The position numbers and the translations under genes were made by a program. Under the pieces are notes generated by a model. The model was given only the letters and a program-made list of their open reading frames with translations, made no database searches and was not told where the DNA came from. DNA of 64,000 bases from contig JASANH010000863.1 of assembly GCA_030248295.1 (NCBI GenBank), forward strand, positions 124,001-188,000. The letters are read 5' to 3'. This stretch comes from Mesodorylaimus sp. YZB2_4. Its lineage: Eukaryota; Nematoda; Enoplea; Dorylaimida; Dorylaimidae. Of this stretch, positions 36,702 through 47,982 are shown in pieces; the stretch's first letter is position 1; each line of letters begins with the position of its first letter.

Positions 36702-36910
36702 GAGGATTCGTAAATCGAGTCTCAAGCAGCACCCTATCGCTCAGTTCTTCTGTTTCTTCATCAAGGTCAGATAACTTAAAAAGTTTCACCTGGTCTTTCT
36801 GTTTTCCATCTCTTTTATGACCTTTCCCAAGTTAACTAATATTTCCAATCATACTTATTGATCTTTTACGACCTTTACGCAAAGATAATTATTTTTTCTT
36901 AACTCAAAAA
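36702..36910 (+). repeat. Left part of the duplicated receptor locus
   Basis: It matches 34290-34510 closely (TTCTTCATCAAGGTCAGATA, CACCTGGTCTTTCTGTTTTC, CAATCATACT). After 36910 the two copies part company until 37557. Confidence 0.8.
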
Positions 36911-36959
36911 AGAGTCATTCTACCGCGCAGGTCGACAGAATCATAGCCTGAGGTTGAAA

Positions 36960-37962
36960 ATAAGTTACCAGCCAGATTTTTTCATAGCCTCAAACACTAC
37001 CTATGTCTACGATTCTTGGTACCGTCATGCTGGTTCTGCATTGGAAATGCCGTTTATGAGATTGTCATGCCCTTACATTTCGCACTTGGTCTGTTTAGTC
37101 ATATCACCTATCTCGTGTCATTCTACAGGCAGTCGAAGAAAGAAGAAGCTTATTTTTCTCAAATCGCTCTCACTTCAGCCGAACTCATAAACATGCTTGC
37201 ATGTCATGATCTGTCATGATTTTCTGCTGGGGCTACACAAGTGTTTGGTCGTACAGAACAAATTACAGCCTCATGTGGTATACCGCACATTTGGCGGTCC
37301 CTTTACCAAATATGGCCAAGTTAATCTGCGTGCTGCTGGCACTGTGCATGGCTGCCGATCGTTTGTGGGCTGTGTGGGAACGAATATCCAATATGGCTAT
37401 TAATCGCTGGGCTTATCAGATATGTACAGTCTGAGCTAGTGTCATTTTGGGCATACTGTTTGATCTTTTTGACTGTTTTCGTTATTTGGATTCAGTTTTA
37501 AGAATGTTGGGAACATGAAGAACGATGCTCAACCGTATTTTCGTCGGCACTCCTCTAGGCGAGGCTGTTTTCTAGTTCAGAAATATCCTACGTCTTTTCG
37601 CACAGGTTGCTCTCGTTGTACTCAATTCGACCATGACGCATCTGTTCCAAAGAGGGTCCGCACTTTCAGCTAGAACATCAGAGATAAAAAAGAGAAACAA
37701 TCGTTGAAAAACGAGGTGACCCTGGCGCTATTGACTGCTTTTCAATGTCTGTTTTTGTCGATAGGCTCCATCTTCGAAGTTTCTTATTATGCTCTTACAA
37801 TACTCTAAACCGACTTTTGACTCTTGCGAGAGTGCGCTTTGAGCGCCTATTCTTGACGCAACTCTTATGGTCACTGACGTGGCAGTGTTTTATTGTATTA
37901 TCATTGTAAGCAAGCGTTTTCGTCAGCTGCTAGCCGAGCATATACCTTTTTTGAGAGTTTGA
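36960..37962 (+). pseudogene. Seven-helix receptor, wrecked copy
   Basis: Pieces in different frames line up as one receptor. A short N-terminus around SNTTYVYDS leads to helix 1 with LFSHITYLVSFYRQSKKEEA and helix 2 with LTSAELINML. A frameshift near 37205 leads to helix 3 (MWYTAHLAVPLPNMAKLIC, then AADRLWAVWERIS). Further pieces are helix 4 (SVILGILFDLF), helix 6 at 37710-37810 (VTLALLTAFQCLFLSIGSIF) and helix 7/8 at 37867-37962 (VFYCIIIVSKRFRQLLAEH). Stops lie between pieces. YRQSKKEEAYF and ADRLWA tie it to the broken receptor at 2.8-3.9 kb. Some gaps may be real introns, but the frameshift inside helix 2/3 has no splice signals. Confidence 0.7.
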
Positions 37963-39274
37963 AAGTAGCATATTTCATTAGTAGGTGCGCGTTGATTATA
38001 CTATTTAAATGTAAGATTTTTGGCTGAATGTTGTCGCTAGGCAAAGCAGCAAGACGTGGTTAAACCAACATGCGAATATTGTGTTTTGATCTCATTCAAG
38101 ACGACAGTATATTTTGTCAATCCTGCTGTGAAAATTTACCACAGTTTCTTGCGAAGTTCGCGAAAGGCCTATTGCACAATGCCTAAATGAAGGATTTACA
38201 GTTTTACAGTATGTAATGTGGTTCAATTATTTTAGTCGCTTGTTCTCTTCGTGGACTTGAACAGTCCGTTCTGCTTTCTTCCCGCTGTTTTCGAAAGCAC
38301 CATACTACGTACTAGCGTTGGTCGCATCGTGTCTCTACGTATATCCCACAACAACAGTGTATTTGTATTATGAAAAGGACTTGTATAACTCGGACAGAAG
38401 GTGGCGCCATACACTGTAGAGTGCTAAATAAGTGCGCCAAGTTTTCCTGACTTGTCTGATAGATACTTGTTCTGCTGGGGTGTTAATCTCAAACAGGCAG
38501 GAACTGGGATCATCGTCATCATCATTTTACTCCCAAGCTAAACAAATATGCACCTATTCACTTGACGAGAGGAAGACACATACTGTATATGCACGCAAGA
38601 AAGTCAAAGGCTCTGCTTATCTAATCAATGCTTTTCCGAAAGTGTGACCCAGCCAATTTTGCCAATGAAGGATTTGGGTTTCAACGAGACAGTTGGTTTG
38701 TCTTATTCGGCTCACATTTCGTCGCTAAGGCGGTGAACTAATTATCAGCCAGTCTTTCAGCTCTGATGACGCACAATATGGGACATGTTTACCTTGCGCT
38801 GTACGTATTGAGAGTATCTAGGGAAAAGGCGGGCTGGCTCCTTGTCACAAGCTAGCAGTCAACCAGGTCTGGATATTGTAGTTATTGTATGTACAGTGGA
38901 TGCGCTCAGTGCTATTACAGTCAGGCACACGCGGTGGCAGTGCTGTCTGCGCCTGATTACCATTGGCATACGTTTTGGCAATAACATGTCTGTATGGCAT
39001 GAAGTTCACCTCCTTGATTTTGAGCAATCACAGTTGCAGTGAGAACACGCAAATTTACCTTAGGGCTTACTTTTTTTTTCCTCGTCGAGCACGGAGGCTT
39101 ATTGCAGAGGCCATATTTTGATGTTTTCTTATCGCTGGGTTGCTCTTAAATGACATCCAATAAAAACATTCGTACGTTGTATTTCCACAGCAGTTTAACA
39201 ATTCTATACTATATGTATATCCTCATTTTTAAACACGCGGGCCAACAGGGCAAACGTCTAGCACGTAACATCAT
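37963..39274. other. Intergenic, weak hydrophobic frame only
   Basis: A frame near 38270-38420 reads KAPYYVLALVASCLYVYP and might be a receptor scrap, but nothing connects it to an exon chain. No other feature is recognised. Confidence 0.4.
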
Positions 39275-39325
39275 CGTAGCGATACTCATGAGTTCCAAAA
39301 TTTGGAACTCATGAGTATCGCTACG
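39275..39325. repeat. Perfect 25 bp inverted repeat
   Basis: CGTAGCGATACTCATGAG... is followed after a single base by its exact reverse complement. The 51 bp palindrome could extrude as a hairpin. No poly-T run follows, so it is not an obvious bacterial-style terminator. Confidence 0.95.
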
Positions 39326-39659
39326 ACCATGCGAGCTTTTTTTTCATCAAGGTCAGGAATGGGGCGTAATTTTAAGAGGCATGATAGAACATTACATGTG
39401 ATTTTGTCCATCATAGCTGATTCCTTACGAGAGAATTGAAATCGTTTTAGTTTGCTCTTGGCTCTTGGCAAACATTCTTGCTTCAGATCAACCTGCTCGC
39501 CTCAATCAGCTTTCAACTTAGATTGGAAAATATTTTCACCTGGTCCTCATACATGTGTAATTAACCTTTCTAAAGAAATTGATTGAAAATTGATTTTTTA
39601 TTAATCAAAAGACGGTTTACGAAAAGTGCTTAAGCTATAGAAGCCAATTGTCGCAGAGT

Positions 39660-42240
39660 AGAAGAGTGCAACCCGCATCTAATGATGAAGGTTCCTCCCC
39701 CATCCGGTTAGACCGTGGCACATGTGGTGTATCAGGTGGTGGATCAGTTCTGTGCTGATCAATTTAATGCCACCCCACTGGTTCCTTCCGAAGTTGCGCG
39801 CATGTCGCTGGAATGCGTCGTCTTCGTAAGGAATTTAATTACTCTGTCTGCGTTTGCTGCGCTCGAGTCCGGCCACTCCTTCTGGTTTGAACCAGCTTCT
39901 CGTTGCGTGGGTTTGATGCCATTGCCGCCGTTCCGCATCCGAAATGCGTTGCGCGCCATGATCGCAGCGCCGCCTGTGTACAATGGTGCTTCGCTCGACG
40001 GCTCTCGGTTGGCTGTGCGCACCATTTTTCTCACTCCCGAAACCAAGCATGCGTCGTATATCAAATTGGACGCCATGAACTATTACCCAGGCCTGATTTT
40101 TATGGAATGTTGTGCGGTGTTTACACATGCAAGTTGAATGAGAAATTTTTCAAGTCGTCCCGGTGGGTTAATCCATTCCAGGTTTCAGACACGTTCAACG
40201 TCTCGTCTCATCTTCTTATGGCGAGTCGAGTTTCTTACGTTTTCACGCATTCGACTTTGCCTTCAGTGAACGTGTATGATCCTCTGGTGGATCAAGCGTA
40301 AGCTGTTCGCATTCCGTGGGCTCAGCATGTCTTCACCCCGCCCCTTCACAAGACTCTACGGCTCGTGCCAGTTCTGAGTCTGATCCCGAAACTCCGCGTG
40401 GCTTGTCCACGTCTGCGTCTGCTCCCCCTCCCGCTCCTCCGCCAGTTGAACCTATGGAGGAAGGCGATGTGCAGGATGATTCCAATTCTCGTTCCTCGTC
40501 GATCGCCGTCGTGATCATGATCGCCAGGATCGATCTCCGCCAGCCCCTGGTGCTGCTGGTGGTGCCTCTGGTTCCTCTTCTACCCGCAGGCGAGAATCTC
40601 GCTCTTCACCGACTACTCGTTCTGGCTCGAAGCATCGAGGCTCGTCCTCGAAGGCGTCGTCGCAACAGAAGCGTGGAACTCGTCCCGCCTCGCAGTCATC
40701 TTAGGACATTGTGGTCTACGATGAGTGGTCTGATGGTTCAGTCCCGTCTCGTCCTAGCTCGCGGTCGTCAAGCTCGTCTAGGCACACTCCACCGCATGAT
40801 GCTGCTCCTTTGCCTCAGCGACCGTTGAAGTGCTTCAGCCGTGGGGTAGGGCACAGTGACTGTGATAAGAAATGTTGTATGTATTGTTCATTGCCCTATC
40901 ATCCGAAAGTACAGACATGTTAGGTTGTCGCGATTTCGGAGCGGTCGCTTCTTTTAAAAAAAGATGTCTTCTGTCCATGAGCTACAATAGGGAGTAGTTT
41001 TTAACTGTACAATGTCCGTGGTCACAGCCACCTTTAACGTTAGCAGCAATTGTGAATAGAAAGATAATAGCTGGTCTGACATAGTTATTGCTAGGTTAGG
41101 TCTTACAGAAAGGTAAATTAATTACTGCTCGAAGTCCAATAGAAAATAGCGTGGGATCTCGTTGATACCTAGTCGTCCATGGCTGAGCAAGCCAAAAGTA
41201 CCTCTGGGCACTTTTTTATATAATCTTATCTGCACCGAATAATGATATGACGCAGCAAAGAATTCAAGGATATTCTTTGAATTTATCGCAATCCCTGTCC
41301 TAATGAGCCAATGCTCAGCGCATTGGGTTAAATTAGTCTAAAAATAGCAAATTTTAAAGATCGCCTTCGCGATAGAAACGTCCAGTAATAAATTATTATC
41401 TGACTTAGTTATCAAGCTAACATCTGCTTTGACGACTTTCTGAGAAATCCATCAGCCATACGACTGGCGCACGTAACCATTACTTCACAAACTTTTTGTA
41501 AGAATTCATTCCAAGGGCTTTTCTAAACGCATAGTAGCGGCACAGTACAGGTTATGACTAGTGCATATGGACGCTCGAAACGAATGCAAAGCGTCAGTTT
41601 GTTTGAACAGTCGGCTGTCGCTGTGAGTGCAGCAATAAAGGATTTTTGAAGTCTGTTGCTCATTGCTGGTGTTAGCAACCACCTTCAGCAGCAGTTGTGA
41701 AAAGGGGAAGTCAATATGCCTTTCATCAACATACTTGTTCTTTGCCAGTTCAGTACAAGCTGTCATTGGCAGTAGAACTGCTCATGGTGGGTTACAAAAA
41801 TTAGAAACCTTGACTCTTTCTCTCATATACAATACGGTGCTCCTGTGATACCCTCCCCGTGTATGGGTCAGAATACCTACACGCGTACTAGGGTTCGTAT
41901 CTACCCTGCGCGGTCGCCGCCGATGGGCGGACACCTCTACGCTGGTGCAACCAACCAAGTGAAGAGCACTAATATGGGAAGGGTAGCTGGGTGTTATTCC
42001 CAACCGCACGGATCGACGAGTTGATGGTAACTGACTAACAGTCGGAGGGGACAGCCATGAGGCCGAGGCCGTACGGGCGTCCTGGTAAAACCAGTCAGGA
42101 TTAAATCTAGGCTCGCTCTGCTCTCGTCTAGAGGCCTTGAGCAGGAAGTGTACACGCGTGTACCAGACACATGTGCCGGACGGTCTAACCCGACGGGTAA
42201 GAAACCTTCATCATTAGATGCGGGTTGCACTTCTCCCACC
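39660..42240. mobile_element. 2.6 kb element bounded by inverted GATGCGGGTTGCAC ends
   Basis: 39664-39720, read in reverse, ends in ACCTTCATCATTAGATGCGG then GTTGCAC. 42170-42232 reads the same way forward, including GGTCTAACC. The two ends thus face each other around a gag-like reading frame. A third copy of the 42 kb side lies at 47060-47475. Whether the pair are true termini or chance neighbours needs more copies. Confidence 0.5.
39715..40923 (+). pseudogene. Gag/ORF1-like protein with a zinc-knuckle C-terminus, damaged
   Basis: A globular first part (PSEVARMSLECVVFVRNLI to YYPGLIFMECCAVFTH) shifts frame near 40130 to KFFKSSRWVNPFQVSDTFNV. It then passes into a Pro/Ser/acidic stretch (PPPAPPPVEPMEEGD) and a Ser/Arg-rich region with at least one stop, at about 40704. 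The end (GHSDCDKKCCMYC, then H and C) resembles the CX2CX4HX5C zinc knuckle of retroelement nucleic-acid-binding proteins. No reverse transcriptase was found nearby. It could be the first reading frame of a retroelement or a host gene of low complexity. Confidence 0.45.
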
Positions 42241-42245
42241 GCCAA
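41850..42245 (+). repeat. Dispersed repeat R3, copy 1
   Basis: About 390 bases are shared with 47060-47475: CCTGCGCGGTC, GGGCGGACACCTC, CCAACCAAGTGA, CAGGCTCGCTCT and GATGCGGGTT near the end. It is non-coding in both copies. Confidence 0.8.
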
Positions 42246-42726
42246 TTGAGCTTGACCCCTTGCTCCTTCCAGACCAGCTACTCGCAGCCAGAGTAGAGGA
42301 AAATGGGAAATTTCGACCAGGGAAAGAATTTTGACACCTGGTCAGCCGGACTTTCAATCAACAATCAAAAAAGAGCCTAGATCTGGATGCAGTCAGACAA
42401 GCTGAAGCCGGGTCCCGCAAGGCATCACGCAGACATGCTGCTGCCAAAAATGGACACGCCCGTTCCCTGACGACGAAGCTTTGCGGTATAACAGATAGGC
42501 ACATCGAATGAATGCACATAGAGTATACCCCTGAATGGCACTCGATGCTCATGACGTCCTGTAATCGCAAGAGCGTACCCCTCTTTCCCTGAGAAAACTC
42601 ACACACTTACAAGAACGCCCTAGAATCATGAGGATCGACGGACTTCAACCAAAAATTGATGATCGACTAGCGATCAGGGTTGAGGATCGCATGGAGCGAA
42701 ACGAACTGACCGGGTTGATCCAACAG
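42246..42726. other. Intergenic, no gene supported
   Basis: A frame from an ATG at 42630 (MRIDGLQPKIDDRL) runs into the start of the receptor remnant in another phase. I recognise no domain in it. Confidence 0.4.
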
Positions 42727-43040
42727 GCTGCCCATGGTTGGGATTCTACAATTTTGTAGCGGGTTTCTTCGATTTCATCTTTCCGCCCATGTTGTCCATC
42801 AATCGCTTCATCTCACTGCATCACTCCCAGCAATACGAAACTATTTATACAATTCGCAACATGGTCTGCATGACCGTTGGCACCTGGGCGTCTGCACTGT
42901 GGTGCCGCTGATATTCACTCTGAATGGGCCGACAGGTACGGCGTGCTAAATATCCACTTCCATTACTGCATACCAGCCATTCAGTTCGTAGTTGCAGGCT
43001 TTATTACGACAACCTGCATTGCTGCCTCATTGTGAAGACC
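42727..43040 (+). pseudogene. Receptor remnant, helices 3 to 5
   Basis: After an acceptor-like CCAACAG the frame reads GCPWLGFYNFVAGFFDFIF, then PPMLSINRFISLHHSQQYE. This aligns with the third helix of the intact receptor at 35.5 kb: same Cys, PP, NR and SL positions. A fourth helix (VCMTVGTWASALW) is broken by TGA. In a shifted frame VVPLIFTLNGP follows, then helix 5 (YCIPAIQFVVAGFITTTC). There are two frame breaks in about 300 bases. Helices 6-7 of a like receptor lie 1.6 kb downstream. Confidence 0.65.
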
Positions 43041-43424
43041 ACTATTCCAATCGGATGGATCAATTTCTACTGGGCGGTCAAGGGTAAGGCGCCTTTTCTC
43101 GGATTACAGCGAAAAGAAATCGATCCTGCAGCAGGCAGTTTGAGCAGGAATTGACGTATAACGAATGAGATTTATCTTTGATTTTCGATGGGTGTCAGCT
43201 TCTCTAGTTCTCCCAAAGCCGTGAAAACAGCTTCGCATATCTTTTTGAGCTTGATAAAAATTCAGTTTTTTGGACTGCCAATGAAATTTCACATAATGCC
43301 AGGAAATTGTCAGCTGTGGTGAAATTTCTTGGTAAAATTGCAAGCACAGAAAAGCTTAGTTTCTGGTGCCGCTTATAAGCAAAATTTTTTGTTCGATCAA
43401 TGTTAGTCAGAGCCAGAAAATTTA

Positions 43425-43555
43425 CAATTCCTAGCAGGTCAATGGTTAGGTCAGAAAGTTTTTTTTCGGTTCATTCAAGGTCAGGGTCAGGTCAGAAAAT
43501 TTTTTGAGGGGTTGGTCAAGGTCAGACAGTGAAAACCCCAGGTCATTGGAACACT
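43425..43555 (+). repeat. GGTCAG-rich repeat, copy 2
   Basis: It shares AAGGTCAGGGTCAGGTCAGA, AAAATTTTTTG and GGAACAC with 27190-27310. Both lie in non-coding spacers. Confidence 0.7.
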
Positions 43556-43894
43556 TGCCTCCTTATATACGTTTCGTAATACACGTGCCTATAGAGTGTA
43601 AGGTCAGACAAACAATGTCATAAAAGAAAACCAGTGTGGTTAGCACAAAACCTGGTGCACACGTGTTAGATCTGGAAACATTTTTGGTTCCTGTCGCTTG
43701 GCCGCTGATGAACTTTGATCCATCTCAGAAACCAGCGCGGCCTTGATGCGAGTGCAAAAACTAGAAAATGTGCAAACATGAGATTGGCGGCAAATTTGAA
43801 TATAGATGCTTCGTCACACCAGTTGCGAGCGACTGGCGGTAAGACACATGACCAGAAAAGCAAAGTCTAGGCCAAAAGAGTAACAATTTCTGTT

Positions 43895-43978
43895 TACTAT
43901 CTGTTTTCTTTGGGAATGTACACGCGGCCTATATGGTAACGTGGAGGGCGTGTATATTCCCAAAGAAAACAGGTTATA
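43895..43978 (+). mobile_element. 84 bp hairpin MITE, copy 1
   Basis: It reads TACTATCTGTTTTCTTTGGG... and ends ...AAAGAAAACAGGTTATA. The arms pair over nearly the whole length around a centre near GGTAACGTGG. A copy of identical length lies in the opposite orientation at 50367-50450. Confidence 0.9.
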
Positions 43979-44383
43979 GGTCCCAATTATACAGTAGCCT
44001 GAATCCTATTGACCTAGCTGTAAGAATTATATCGACAACTTATTAGGAAGGGCAAAACCTATACGAATAGGATTACAGTACACAGTGCATCCACATGTTC
44101 AGTTAGCACCGCCATTCAAAAGTAGCGCATCGTCAGAGCAGACGGTCATGACTAGTCATCTGGCAATGTCCACCCACACCGAGCCAATACACTCCATCTT
44201 CATTGTCGATCTAGGGAGGGATTTTTATGATAGGAAGGAGACCGCCGTGCGCCTGATGACAGAAAGTTCTGTTGTCTTTGCCAAAACAGCACTGCCAGTG
44301 CGTTGCACCCAAAATACCCGCACAGCAAGCACGTAATCATAAATGACGCATTTTAAAACCCGACGCCTGTTGATGTACTGTAG

Positions 44384-44478
44384 CAGTATAGCATGTACAT
44401 TATGTAGCATTATGTGTGTTGTGTGTGTGCAGTATAGCATGTACATTATGTAGCATTATGTGTGTTGTGTGTGTAGCA
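44384..44478 (+). repeat. Two-unit 44-46 bp tandem repeat
   Basis: GCAGTATAGCATGTACATTA followed by TGTAGCATTATGTGTGTTG and a GT run occurs twice back to back, then a partial GTAGCATG. The two full units are nearly identical. Confidence 0.9.
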
Positions 44479-44609
44479 TGTGCATGTGTATTTAGTCTCA
44501 GCCCCGTGGTATATCACAGATTGAGAGCGTACTACATGTGCACCCTTTTTCTAAAGAGCCCTTGAGTTTACCCAACAAAGTGATCAAAACTATTTTCTTC
44601 TGTTTTCAG

Positions 44610-45124
44610 TTTCTGCAATGCCACAAAGCTGTATTGCAACTACAAAATATACAAGAACCTATCACGCGTCTATGAAAATGTTAAAAACCAACGTGGCCAG
44701 TCAGAGCAGAGAAATTCTATTTTTTCTTTTTGCTAACATGATCGCGCCTGTCGTATTCCACACCACGTACGGGTACCACGTAACCAAGTTCATCTCCTGC
44801 GATCGCACTGACATCGCCAGCAGACGCGCATTCGCTTGTTTGTATCTGTTAAATTCAGCCGCTAGGGGTCTCATCACCTTGACCATGTTGCGTCCATATC
44901 GCCAAGGGGTGAAAATTTTGTTCACTTGCGCATATTTCAAAAAACCCAGCTCTGTAACCCCCGGAGATCTAAAAAATATCGCGACTCCTGCAAATGGAAC
45001 GAGTGGGAAGGGGTCCTATGGACAGCTGCTAGCACCATCTGGGGGGGGATGGATACCAAGACAGCAAATCTATTGTACAGTATTCATGGCAAAACGTTGG
45101 CGCAGAGAGTGCCATACTAGGTAG
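44610..45124 (+). pseudogene. Receptor C-terminal part, helices 6-7
   Basis: After an acceptor CTGTTTTCAG the frame from ATG 44618 encodes a basic stretch, NVASQSREILFFLFANMIAP (helix 6), an outer loop with Cys, then LYLLNSAARGLITLTMLRPY (helix 7) and a polar tail. SREI before helix 6 also occurs in the intact 35.5 kb receptor. Upstream, 42727-43040 supplies helices 3-5 of a related receptor, and the 1.6 kb between could be an intron filled with repeats. Because the upstream part is broken, I call the whole a pseudogene, although this part is intact. Confidence 0.55.
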
Positions 45125-45240
45125 AAGAAGAAGTGTACGCAGACACGAAGGCAGTAGGATCTATTCGGAAAAAGAAAAAGAAAGGAAAAAATGAGGGACT
45201 GCCCATAATTCTATGCTATGCACCTATCTGTTGGTCCCGT

Positions 45241-46143
45241 GACGATTCCCCCACTGTGTCGTTTGCCCCACCTCGTCTGGTGGGGGAATCGACTCGCTGA
45301 GACATGACGTTTCCCCCACTGAGACGATTCCCCCACTGTGTCGTTTCCCCCACCATAATTTTCTCCTGATATGCAGGTAGGTACGACTTGGGTCGCAAAA
45401 GGCAGCACGTGTGTGATTGGATGTGTGTGGCAGGATGGTAGGTTTGGCTTGTAGGGTGAGGGGCAGTGTAAAGTACAAGTTTGGTGCTGCTGCTCAACGT
45501 GCAAGGTATTCAGGCTACAAACTTTTTGAACTCCCAACTTATTGCAGAATTATTATTGCAGACTCCCAACTTACGCTGCCAATACGATTGTATGTCAGAC
45601 CAGACCAGGTTTTCTGTGCCAATGAAGGCATGTTTCAAATCCAGATGTACGGATAGAACTACCTTGCGGTGCATCGGAAAAAAAAACAGTAGACATAAAT
45701 TTAGGCAGTGGAACTTGGTTGAATTCACCAGTATGACAGCTGCAGATTTTGGCAAAGTAGTTTTCTCATTCACTATACATTAAGCTCGTCTTCTTTGTCC
45801 TTGAACCAGGCGAGCGTGGTCCAAGGAGCAAACGTGAAGCAAGCATTTTAGGGGTATCACAACATGGCTTTCGGAGCATGGCAGTCGAACGATGATTCAA
45901 CAAAATCGTGGAGTATTTGAGGCATAATTCATGTCTTCTAGGATAAGCGATGAAGATTTGTGGATGAGTACTTATTCCAATACGAAGGCTCAAAATTGGA
46001 ATAGCCGCAGTTTCTGAAAACTGATGGTGGGGGAATCGTCTCAGTGAGGAAACGTCGCATGTCTCAGTGAGTCGTTTCCTCCACCAGACACTAAGGGGGA
46101 ATCGTCTCAGTGGGGGAATCGACCAAGTGGGGGAAACGTCTCA
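45241..46143. mobile_element. Element with GATTCCCCCACTGTGTCGTTT ends
   Basis: 45241-45356 holds several units like GACGATTCCCCCACTGTGTC and GTTTCCCCCAC. 46025-46143 holds the reverse units (GTGGGGGAATCGTCTCAGTG, GGGGGAAACGTC). The interior is AT-richer and unique. The ends are therefore compound inverted repeats made of short inverted units. I know no family with this motif. Confidence 0.7.
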
Positions 46144-46420
46144 CAATCTATCTGTTAAGTGTTGTTATGGAAGGTCTAAGAATATTCCCACCGATAGGAG
46201 ACCGCCTTCGACCTATTGTTTTGTGATTTTTTTCTCAACTGCGTAAGGGGTGCTGAAAGGTCCGAAACCGATTTGTGTTGTTCACCAAAGCGTCAGGTGT
46301 CTGGCTTAAGCTCGACATATGTACATACAGTACATTTGCTGCTTCATCAGTGCAACAAATGCGTGAGTGCTTCAAAGTCTTTCTGCTGGCTTAAGGTTGC
46401 GCGTTGGTCACGATGTGGTG

Positions 46421-46600
46421 TGGCCGCGGTGGTGCAGCGGTTCGGCATTCGTCTCCCATATTGCTTGTACTGTAGCGAGTGACTGGGGTCTCCCGGGTTA
46501 GAGGTCAGTTTGGCAACCATAAACCCTCGCTGACCTTGCACGCCAGGCTCACCCGGTGCCGTCGAGGTGCTCCGAGTGGAGAGAAGAAAGAAAGCCAGGT
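46421..46600 (+). mobile_element. tRNA-derived SINE-like element, copy 2
   Basis: It starts TGGCCGCGGTGGTGCAGCGG then TTCGGCATTCG. It carries GTCTCCCGGGTTAGAGGTC where the B box should be, then CTCGCTGACCTTGCACGCCA as in copy 1 at 4758-5140. The 3' tail is replaced by a CCCGACCCGA repeat. Confidence 0.7.
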
Positions 46601-46614
46601 CCGCCATCGGGTAA

Positions 46615-47015
46615 GGAAAGTGTACCCGACCCGAAACCTAAAATTCAAAACCTGAACCCGACCCGAGGGCTGCTTTACGCAAACCCGATCCAAGAAATTT
46701 CTGCCAAACCCGACCCAACCCGACCCGACTTGACTTTTTTCTGACTCCTTTTCTCTGAATTTTTTGAGTTCGATATTTATTTATCACGCTGAAGATACAT
46801 CTTCTGTATGTCTTCGTCAATTCAGGCTTTTTATCCAAATTGCGGACAAAAAAGTGGCTACAAACAGTTTGAGGGGCCAATTTATACTCGTATATGGAAA
46901 ATTTTGACCCATCCTAAAAGCCAGGTTTTTTTGGGTTCCAGAATCAAAACTCGACCCGACCCGACCTGAGAGAATTAAAACCTGACCCAACCTGAACTCG
47001 ACATTTTGGAAGTAC
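46615..47015. repeat. ACCCGACCCGA-rich element
   Basis: Degenerate CCCGACC words with AATTCAAAACCTGA flank an AT-rich core on both sides (46620-46735 and 46945-47005). The two sides are direct rather than inverted. This may be a decayed simple-repeat-bearing element. Confidence 0.55.
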
Positions 47016-47059
47016 AGTACCAGCTGAGGGCATCCGATTAGCCTGCCACTCTTGTGATA

Positions 47060-47475
47060 TTCCTCCCAGTATGGGTGGACGCGTACGTAGTTCGAATCAC
47101 CCCTGCGCGGTCACTACCGAAACGGACACCAATAACGATACTCCTTTATTGGGCCGACGGGCGGACACCTCCACAAGTATAGGACCAACCAAGTGACGAG
47201 CACGGAATATAGCGAGAGGCGGGTTAGGAGAGACCCAACCGCTCGTGACGAGATGCGTAGACAGACTGAAGGCAGTCTAGAAGGGCACCTATGGCTCAAT
47301 ACTAGAACTACGTAGTCTAGATTAGATCCAGGCTCGCTCTCCTTTGCTCGTGGCAAGGGAGAGGACGAGCGTAGGAAGTGTTCACGAGCTTCCACTTAGG
47401 CGGCTCGTGCCGGGCGGTTCAAAACCGGTAGAGACGAACCCTCATCAAGAGATGCGGGTTACACTCTGACAGGGT
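47060..47475 (+). repeat. Dispersed repeat R3, copy 2
   Basis: It is the partner of 41850-42245, in the same orientation, with an extra 40-odd bases near 47120. It ends GATGCGGGTTACACTC. Confidence 0.8.
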
Positions 47476-47604
47476 CTACTCTAAAAGTACCGTGCTGTAC
47501 CTGCTTTGGCTAGCCTTATCGTAAGAACTGTCCTTATGTATTTTCAATACATATATCGCCTACTCTCATGCGTTTCGATACCATCTGTCAATTTTGAAAG
47601 AAAC

Positions 47605-47745
47605 ATCAGACCATTTCACAGGCCTCGCCCAACTCAAAATATGACGTTCTCGCTGTGAGCCACTTATGACAGTTTTGCATACGTAGATAAGATGAAAAGT
47701 CTATTACTCCAAAGCCTGTGCGCGCGTTGAATTTTAAGAAACTGC
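47605..47745 (+). repeat. Fragment of the ACCATTTCACAGA MITE
   Basis: It matches the left half of 23815-24145 (CAGACCATTTCACAG, CCACTTATG, TTTTGCATACGTAGATAA, AAAGTC). The right end was not found. Confidence 0.65.
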
Positions 47746-47982
47746 TTTATTCAAAAACATTTCCTAATCGTAAGTTTATGACTTCATTTTTTTTCTTTTC
47801 AATAACAGAAACCAAAAACCTGTCTTGCCGTCGTCCCTGCAAGCACACGCACGCAGCCTGTAAAATACGGGACTTTTCATCGACAAATAATTTTTTATTA
47901 AAAAAGATATTCTTCTGATCCGATGCTCAAATAATGACTTTGCGATGATCTGCCATATTACGCAGTACCAAATATGAACGCA

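Noticed and set aside
44360..44490. Repeated GCAGTATAGCATG units considered as a CRISPR array
   Set aside because: There are only two tandem units without spacers, in an animal genome; it is a simple tandem duplication.
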